Source of the DNA: Chelatococcus sp.
Lineage (GTDB): Bacteria; Pseudomonadota; Alphaproteobacteria; Rhizobiales; Beijerinckiaceae
Length of the DNA: 33,013 nucleotides
Assembly: GCA_003248805.1 (NCBI GenBank)
Contig: QFQY01000050.1
Location: 1-33,013, forward strand
Direction of reading: 5' to 3'
In this document: positions 27,842 to 33,013 of the stretch, piece after piece
Layout of the letters: each line of letters begins with the position of its first letter
Position numbering within the stretch: position 1 is the stretch's first letter
Translations under genes and position numbers: made by a program
Notes under the pieces: generated by a model
Told to the model about the DNA's origin: nothing
Seen by the model: the letters and a program-made list of their open reading frames with translations, nothing else
Databases searched by the model: none

Positions 27842-29189
27842 AATTCGCTTCCTGGCCGATCTTCAGCAGGATGACGACGAAGAGAAGGCCGGCGACGATG
27901 GCGATCCAGCGCGCCGGGGGCAGCTTGTGAACCAGGTTCCAGGCCGTCGGTCCGATGATCGCGAAGGCTGCCGCCGGCAGCAGCGAGCGCCATTTCAGGC
28001 CGCTGCCGACCGGCGCGAAGCCGAACAGCGCCTTGTAGATCGCGAGCGCCGCCTCGAACGTCGTCGCGCGGAACAGCACCCAGCACAGCGTGACGAAGGC
28101 GAAGGTCAGGAGCCAGCCGAGCGGGGCCGGCATCGGCAGGTTGGCGCGGCGCCAGAACAGGGCGGCGATCAGCGCGAGCCCGTGCGCGAAGCCCCAGGCG
28201 ACGAAGGTCAGCCCCGCCCCGTGCCAGAGCCCGCCCAGCGCCATGGTGGCGAAGAGCGCCCAGACCTGAAGCGGCAGCCCGTGGCGCGAGCCGCCGAGCG
28301 GGATGTAGAGGTAATCGCGCAGGAAGCGCGACAGCGTCATGTGCCAGCGGCGCCAGAAATCCTGGATGCTGGCGCTGCGATAGGGCGCCTCGAAATTCTG
28401 CGGCAGCACGATGCCGAAGAGCAAAGCGAGGCCCAGCGCCATGTCGGTGTAGCCGGAGAAGTCGAAATAGATCTGGAAGCTGAAGGCGAGCGTCGCCTGC
28501 CAGGCCTCCACCACGGTGATCTGGGTGCCTGCCGCCGCCGCCGCGAAAACCGGGTTGGCGTATTCGGAGAGCGGGTCGCCGAGCAGGACCTTCTTGGCCA
28601 GGCCGGCCGTGAGCAGCAGCAATCCGCGGCCGATGCGCTCTGCGGCGTCCGGCCTCTGATAGGGGCGCTCGTCGAGCTGGTGCATGATCTCGCGCCAGCG
28701 CACCAACGGCCCGGCCAGCACCTGCGGGAAGAAGGCGATGTAGAGCGCGTAGCGGACGAGACCGTAGCGCGGCGCCTGCCCCCGCCGCAGGTCCGTCAGA
28801 TACATGACGTGGTGGAAGGTGAAGAAGGAGATGCCCAGCGGAAGCGCCAGCTCGAGCTTCGGCGTCGGCAATCCCGGAATCATCCCAGCGAGATCGGAGA
28901 AGAAGTTGAAGTATTTGAACAGCGCCAGCACGGCGAGGTTCAGCACGATGGCGAGCGTGATGAGCGCGCCCGCCCTGGTCTTGTGGAAGGCCTCCGCGAT
29001 CAGCCAGTTGACGAGGATCGAGGCCATCAGCAGCGGCAGGAAGCGCCAGTCCCACCAGCCGTAGAACAGGAAGGACAGGCCGAGCAGCACCGCGAGCCGC
29101 CATTGCGGCGCGAAGCGCTCCGCCAGCCAGTGCAGCGCGAGCGCGAACGGCAGGAAGCCGAGCAGGAAGGCGAAGGAGTTGAAGAGCAT
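27816..29189 (-). CDS. MBOAT-family membrane-bound O-acyltransferase (AlgI-like)
   Basis: A 457-residue polytopic protein. It starts MLFNSFAFLLGFLPFALALHWLAE, the typical AlgI/PatA-like N-terminus, and continues with LLGLSFLFYGWWDWRFLPLL. Family residues are H283 in DFWRRWHMTLSRFLRDYLYIPLGG and the invariant H323 in GGLWHGAGLTFVAWG. SFQIYFDFSGYTDMALGLALLFGI is also diagnostic. MBOAT proteins move acyl groups from cytoplasmic acyl-CoA across the inner membrane for O-acylation of exported glycans. ATG 29189 was chosen for the family N-terminus, although the ribosome site is weak; an in-frame ATG at 29246 would add 19 hydrophilic residues. No polysaccharide synthesis genes flank it. Confidence 0.88.
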   Translation of the reverse strand: MLFNSFAFLLGFLPFALALHWLAERFAPQWRLAVLLGLSFLFYGWWDWRFLPLLMASILVNWLIAEAFHKTRAGALITLAIVLNLAVLALFKYFNFFSDLAGMIPGLPTPKLELALPLGISFFTFHHVMYLTDLRRGQAPRYGLVRYALYIAFFPQVLAGPLVRWREIMHQLDERPYQRPDAAERIGRGLLLLTAGLAKKVLLGDPLSEYANPVFAAAAAGTQITVVEAWQATLAFSFQIYFDFSGYTDMALGLALLFGIVLPQNFEAPYRSASIQDFWRRWHMTLSRFLRDYLYIPLGGSRHGLPLQVWALFATMALGGLWHGAGLTFVAWGFAHGLALIAALFWRRANLPMPAPLGWLLTFAFVTLCWVLFRATTFEAALAIYKALFGFAPVGSGLKWRSLLPAAAFAIIGPTAWNLVHKLPPARWIAIVAGLLFVVILLKIGQEANYEFIYFQF

Positions 29190-29337
29190 CGGGCGGGGGC
29201 GCTTTCTGACGAGCGCCGCCTTAGACGATTGTGACCGTTCTGTCATGCCCGTGTCTGCCCGGGCCCGTTTCGCGGGCCGCGCGCCGGGGGCGATGCAGGC
29301 GGCCGGCGACAGGCGTCGACCCGCTCGAAAATGTAAC

Positions 29338-29354
29338 TTGCAAAATGAAAGCAA
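29338..29354. promoter_or_regulatory. AT-rich inverted repeat before the HxlR gene
   Basis: TTGC (29338-29341), nine bases, GCAA (29351-29354) within an unusually AT-rich stretch 19 nt before the HxlR start. The position suits an autoregulatory operator of a dimeric winged-helix protein. Not proven. Confidence 0.35.
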
Positions 29355-29372
29355 CAACTCTAGTCCGGCGCC

Positions 29373-29894
29373 ATGGAGCCCCTGCTCACCCCGCTGTCCG
29401 AATGCCCCTGCGCCCGCGCGGTCGAGGTCGTCGGCGAATGGTGGAGCATCCTGATCCTGCGCGATGCGCTGCAGGGGCTGACGCGGTTCGACGAGTTCCA
29501 GGCCAGTCTCGGCATCGCGCCCAACATGCTGGCCCGGCGCCTGAAGCATCTCACGGCGAGCGGCCTCTTCGAGCGGCGGCGCTATTGCGAGCGCCCGCCG
29601 CGCTACGACTATGTGCTGACGGAGAAGGGGCGGGATTTCTTTCCGGTCGTCGCGGCGCTGGTCGCTTTCGGCAACCGGCATCTGGCGCCGGAGGGGGAGG
29701 CGCTGCGCTTCGCCGAGCGCGGAAGCGCCCGTCCCGTCGAGCCGCTGCTGGTCGATGCCGCGACCCTGCGGCCGATCGCGACGGAGAGCGTCATGGTGAT
29801 CGCCGGTCCGAAAGCGAGCCCCGGCATGCGGCGGCGGCTGGCGGAGATGGCGGCGAGGTCGCCGGCAGCGCCGCTTGAAACATCGGGAGATTGA
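29373..29894 (+). CDS. HxlR-family winged-helix transcriptional regulator
   Basis: A 173-residue regulator. The HxlR domain is clear: CPCARAVEVVGEWWSILILRDALQGLTRFDEFQASLGIAPNMLARRLKHLTASGLFERRRYCERPPRYDYVLTEKGRDFFPVV (residues 11-93). Cysteines C11 and C13 near the N-terminus are in the region where some HxlR proteins sense quinones or oxidants; sensing here is inference. About 80 extra residues follow, a common extension. The stop is 1 nt from the fabF-type start, so the two are very likely one transcript, and the regulator may control the synthase. An AT-rich inverted repeat lies upstream. Confidence 0.88.
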   Translation: MEPLLTPLSECPCARAVEVVGEWWSILILRDALQGLTRFDEFQASLGIAPNMLARRLKHLTASGLFERRRYCERPPRYDYVLTEKGRDFFPVVAALVAFGNRHLAPEGEALRFAERGSARPVEPLLVDAATLRPIATESVMVIAGPKASPGMRRRLAEMAARSPAAPLETSGD

Positions 29895-29895
29895 G

Positions 29896-31161
29896 ATGCG
29901 TCGTATCGTGGTGACGGGCATGGGCGTGGTGTCGCCGCTGGGTTGCGGCACCGAGCTGGTCTGGCAGCGCCTGCTCGCCGGCCGGTCGGGGCTGCGCCGC
30001 CTGCCGGATTCGATCGTCGAGACCTTGCCAGCGAAGATCGCCGGCGTGGTGCCCTCCCGCGAGGAGGATGCCGAGGGCGGCTTCGATCCCGACGCGGCCG
30101 TGCCGCCGAAGGACCAGCGCAAGATGGACCGCTTCATCCTGTTCGCGCTGGCCGCGGCGCAGGAGGCGATCGCGCAGGCCGGCTGGCACCCGCAGGGCGA
30201 AGCCGCGCAGGAGCGCACGGCGACCGTCATCGCCACGGGCATCGGCGGCTTTCCCGCCATCGCCGAGGCGGTGCGTACCGTCGACCAGCGCGGCGCCCGC
30301 CGGCTCTCGCCCTTCACCATTCCCTCCTTCCTCGCCAATCTCGCGGCGGGCCATGTCAGCATCCGGCACGGCTTCAAGGGGCCGATCGGGGCGCCGGTCA
30401 CGGCCTGCGCGGCGGGCGTGCAGGCCATCGGCGACGCGGCGCGGCTGATCCGGGCCGGCGAGGCCGATATCGCGCTCTGCGGCGGCGCGGAGGCCTGCGT
30501 CGATCTGGTCGCGCTCGGCGGGTTCGCGGCGGCGCGCGCGCTGTCCACCGGCTTCAACGACGAGCCCGAAAAGGCCTCGCGGCCCTTCGACCGCGCCCGC
30601 GACGGCTTCGTCATGGGCGAGGGCGCCGGCCTACTGGTCATCGAGGAGCTGGAGCATGCGCTGGCGCGCGGCGCGACGCCTCTCGCCGAGGTCACCGGCT
30701 ACGGCACCAGCGCCGACGCCTATCACATCACCTCCGGCCCGGAGGATGGGTCGGGCGCGCGCCGCGCCATGGAGGCGGCCCTGAAGCAGGCGGGGCTGGC
30801 GCCCGGCGACGTCCGGCACCTCAACGCCCATTCGACCTCGACGCCCGTCGGCGATCGCGGCGAGCTCGCGGCCGTGAAGGCCCTGTTCGGGACGGAGGGC
30901 GGCATCGCCATCAGCGCGACCAAATCCGCGACGGGCCATCTCCTGGGCGCGGCCGGCGGGCTGGAGGCGATCTTCACGGTGCTGGCGCTGCGCGACCAGA
31001 TCGCGCCGCCGACCCTCAATCTGGAGAACCCGGACGAGGATGCGGCGGGTCTCGATCTCGTGGCGAAGACGGCCCGGCCGCTCGCGATGGAGCACGCCAT
31101 CTCGAACGGCTTTGGCTTCGGCGGGGTTAATGCGAGCGTGGTCTTCAGGCGGTGGGGGTGA
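29896..31161 (+). CDS. fabF: Beta-ketoacyl-ACP synthase II (FabF type)
   Basis: A 421-residue condensing enzyme that extends acyl-ACP with malonyl-ACP in the cytosol. The complete active site is visible: C171 (TACAAGVQ), H312 (NAHSTSTPVGD), K343 and H348 (SATKSATGHLLGAAGG), with C-terminal NGFGFGGVNASVVFR. Length and spacing match FabF. ATG 29896 is preceded by GGGAGA; the longer frame to 29875 overlaps the regulator gene. Because it pairs with an HxlR regulator and not with acpP/fabG, it may be a second, specialised FabF paralogue rather than the housekeeping one; this is inference. Confidence 0.9.
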   Translation: MRRIVVTGMGVVSPLGCGTELVWQRLLAGRSGLRRLPDSIVETLPAKIAGVVPSREEDAEGGFDPDAAVPPKDQRKMDRFILFALAAAQEAIAQAGWHPQGEAAQERTATVIATGIGGFPAIAEAVRTVDQRGARRLSPFTIPSFLANLAAGHVSIRHGFKGPIGAPVTACAAGVQAIGDAARLIRAGEADIALCGGAEACVDLVALGGFAAARALSTGFNDEPEKASRPFDRARDGFVMGEGAGLLVIEELEHALARGATPLAEVTGYGTSADAYHITSGPEDGSGARRAMEAALKQAGLAPGDVRHLNAHSTSTPVGDRGELAAVKALFGTEGGIAISATKSATGHLLGAAGGLEAIFTVLALRDQIAPPTLNLENPDEDAAGLDLVAKTARPLAMEHAISNGFGFGGVNASVVFRRWG

Positions 31162-31427
31162 GCGGTGCCGCGAGGCGGCGTTCGGCCCCTACGGCGTTGC
31201 GCGCGGGTCGAATAGGGGCTCGGACGTTCTGCGCCTGCGAGGACGGCTGAACCCGTGAAAGGTGCAGCCGGCTTTCGCTCCCAACCCTGATCGGTCCTGC
31301 CCGAGTCTGACGATCCAGCCCGCGAGCCTCCGCCCGCGATTACATGTCAGCGTTGCGCAATAAGCCGTATGCGCCTGCCTGAAATAGCACCATAAGTCGC
31401 TCGGCTGACCTGCGGGTGGTATTTGTT

Positions 31428-31655
31428 ATGGATTGGGTTCCCATCGTCTTCGGTACATTCAAAGTTGTCATGCTGGGCATCGGAATGTACTTCGCCATCA
31501 AGTGGCACTACGATCAGGGCAAGAAGCTGGAGCGAGGCGCGGTGCTCCGCGCTGGCGGCACGATGGTCGCGGTCTTCGCGCTGTCGTTGCTGGGGTTGGG
31601 GCTTCTCGTCTTCGGCCTCAGCCGGATGCTCGGTCTGGACCTGAGCCTCCCGTGA
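31428..31655 (+). CDS. Small two-helix membrane protein of unknown function
   Basis: 75 residues. Two hydrophobic helices (WVPIVFGTFKVVMLGIGMYFAI and MVAVFALSLLGLGLLVFGLSRML) flank a short basic loop (KWHYDQGKKLERGAVLRAGG). No family is recognised. ATG 31428 is the natural start; GTG 31416 in the same frame is possible. No clear Shine-Dalgarno is visible, so expression is uncertain, although the hydrophobic pattern would be unlikely by chance. The 266 nt before it (31162-31427), after fabF, contain no gene I can support. Confidence 0.55.
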   Translation: MDWVPIVFGTFKVVMLGIGMYFAIKWHYDQGKKLERGAVLRAGGTMVAVFALSLLGLGLLVFGLSRMLGLDLSLP

Positions 31656-31769
31656 GGCCTCGCTGAGGTGCCCGGTCGCGATAGAGGCTCTCGGCGGGCC
31701 GGCGACACGTCTCCTGCTTCCGACGATCGGGCCGGGCGCTGCCGCTGACGAGACGGGCCGCCCCGCGTC

Positions 31770-33013
31770 TCACAGCGGAATGTTGTCGTGCTTCCGCCAG
31801 GGCCGCTCGACGTTCTTGGTGCGCAGCATCGCGAGCGCCCGCGCGATCCTCCGGCGCGTTCCGTGCGGCATGATGACCTCGTCGATATAGCCGCGCTCGG
31901 CCGCGACGAAGGGGGACATGAAGCGGTCCTCGTATTCCTGGGTCTGGCGCGCGATGGTCTCGGCGTCGCCGCCGCGGAAGATGATCTCGACCGCGCCCTT
32001 GGCACCCATCACCGCGATCTGCGCGGAGGGCCAGGCATAGTTCACATCGGCGCCGACATGCTTGGAGGCCATCACGTCATAGGCGCCGCCGAAGGCCTTG
32101 CGGGTGATGACGGTGACCAGCGGCACCGTGCATTCGCTGTAGGCGAAGAGCAGCTTGGCGCCGTGCTTGATGAGGCCGCCATATTCCTGCGCCGTGCCCG
32201 GCAGGAAGCCCGGAACGTCGACGAAGGTGACGATCGGGATCTCGAAGGCGTCGCAATAGCGCACGAAGCGCGCGCCCTTGCGCGAGGCATCCGAATCCAG
32301 CACGCCGGCCAGCACCATGGGCTGGTTGGCCACGATGCCGACGGTGCGGCCCTCGATACGCCCGAAGCCGGTGACGATGTTGCCCGCATAAGCTCCTTGA
32401 ATCTCGAAGAAGTCGCCCTCGTCGACCGTCTTCAGGACCAGTTCCTTGATGTCGTAGGGCTTGTTCGGATTGTCCGGCACGAGCGTGTCGAGGCTCATGT
32501 CGATGCGGTCGGGCACGTCGAAGCTCGGCCATTCCGGGACGCCGGCCGTGTTGTTGGCGGGCAGGAAGTCGAGCAGGCGGCGCACCTGCAGCAGCGCCTC
32601 GACATCGTTCTCGAAGGAGCCGTCGGCGACCGATGATTTCGTGGTGTGGACCTTGGCGCCGCCGAGCTCCTCGGAGGTCACGGTCTCGTTGGTGACGGTC
32701 TTCACCACGTCCGGGCCGGTGACGAACATGTAGCTCGTGTCGCGGACCATGAAGATGAAGTCGGTCATGGCCGGCGAGTAGACGTCGCCGCCCGCGCAGG
32801 GGCCCATGATCACCGAGATCTGCGGGATGACACCCGAGGCCTGGACGTTGCGCTTGAAGACCTCGCCATAGCCGCCGAGCGCCGCGACGCCTTCCTGGAT
32901 GCGGGCGCCGCCGGCATCGAACAGGCCGACGATCGGCGCGCGCATCTTCAGCGCCATGTCCTGGATCTTGATGATCTTCTGGGCGTGGGTCTCGGAGAGC
33001 GAGCCGCCGAAGA
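31770..33013 (-). CDS. pccB: Propionyl-CoA carboxylase beta subunit, C-terminal ~80% (5' end outside window)
   Basis: 414 residues are visible, reading from the window edge in minus frame as FGGSLSETHAQKIIKIQDMALKMRAPIVGLFDAGGARIQEGV. Carboxyltransferase signatures include the acyl-CoA/biotin-pocket region VIMGPCAGGDVYSPAMTDFIFMV and VTGPDVVKTVTNE. Further on are FVDVPGFLPGTAQEYGGLIKHGAKLLFAYSECTVPLVTVITRKAFGGAYDVMASKHVGADVNYAWPSAQIAVMGAKGAVEIIF and the C-terminal tail. The known reaction is transfer of CO2 from carboxybiotin to propionyl-CoA, giving methylmalonyl-CoA. The full protein is about 510 residues, so roughly 95 N-terminal residues are missing. Closely related acyl-CoA carboxylases share these motifs, so substrate preference is inferred from overall resemblance to PccB. 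A stem with GAGACG/CGTCTC (31750-31771) overlaps the stop codon. Confidence 0.92.
   Translation of the reverse strand, partial: FGGSLSETHAQKIIKIQDMALKMRAPIVGLFDAGGARIQEGVAALGGYGEVFKRNVQASGVIPQISVIMGPCAGGDVYSPAMTDFIFMVRDTSYMFVTGPDVVKTVTNETVTSEELGGAKVHTTKSSVADGSFENDVEALLQVRRLLDFLPANNTAGVPEWPSFDVPDRIDMSLDTLVPDNPNKPYDIKELVLKTVDEGDFFEIQGAYAGNIVTGFGRIEGRTVGIVANQPMVLAGVLDSDASRKGARFVRYCDAFEIPIVTFVDVPGFLPGTAQEYGGLIKHGAKLLFAYSECTVPLVTVITRKAFGGAYDVMASKHVGADVNYAWPSAQIAVMGAKGAVEIIFRGGDAETIARQTQEYEDRFMSPFVAAERGYIDEVIMPHGTRRRIARALAMLRTKNVERPWRKHDNIPL

Noticed and set aside
31124..31130. A lone TTAA near the end of fabF
   Set aside because: No second half-site occurs at the 7-bp spacing and it lies inside a coding region.

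Overview
This is a GC-rich chromosomal window from an alphaproteobacterium, most likely a motile member of the Hyphomicrobiales (a Bosea/Methylobacterium/Bradyrhizobium-like lineage; genus not provable from the sequence alone). The evidence is the icd / recA / alaS neighbourhood, a GAAC-N7-GAAC LexA box in front of recA, the kinase CckA, a DksA that lacks most zinc cysteines, and several TTAA-N7-TTAA (CtrA-type) boxes in front of flagellar operons. I see no mobile elements, CRISPR arrays, tRNA or rRNA genes.

Layout. 1-5.7 kb is housekeeping: the 3' end of icd with a strong terminator, a GFA-family zinc protein, a small secreted protein of unknown role (minus strand), recA with its SOS box, and alaS with a sigma70-like promoter. 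5.9-7.3 kb carries an MHS-type MFS symporter that converges, over a bidirectional terminator, on cckA.

7.4-26.0 kb is a flagellar locus. A minus-strand operon runs flgB-flgC-fliE-fliQ-fliR-flhB and continues after 56 nt into cckA. Divergent from it are a long FliO-like gene and fliP. A second minus-strand group runs fliL-fliM-(DUF6468-like)-(MotE-like) and then a 1130-residue exported TPR-like protein. Divergent from fliL is flgF-flgG-flgA-flgH. The regulatory DNA suggests a Caulobacter-like hierarchy. CtrA-type boxes lie upstream of flgB, fliO, fliL and the TPR-like gene. A sigma54 -24/-12 promoter lies upstream of flgFGAH, with inverted repeats resembling FlbD (ftr) sites about 100 bp upstream. 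Because CckA starts the CckA-ChpT-CtrA phosphorelay, its position at the end of a CtrA-boxed operon suggests a feedback loop. The flagellar set here is partial: fliF, fliG, fliN, flhA, flgI, hook, filament and motA/B genes must lie elsewhere.

26.2-33.0 kb is mixed. It holds dksA with its own promoter and strong terminator; a translationally overlapping MBOAT acyltransferase and SGNH-like protein, probably an O-acylation pair; an HxlR regulator followed after 1 nt by a complete FabF-type ketoacyl synthase; a two-helix small membrane protein; and the 3' part of a propionyl-CoA carboxylase beta subunit gene, cut by the window edge.

The feature I would pursue first is the regulatory wiring: cckA inside a CtrA-boxed flagellar operon, plus the large unnamed TPR-like protein carrying its own CtrA-like box.
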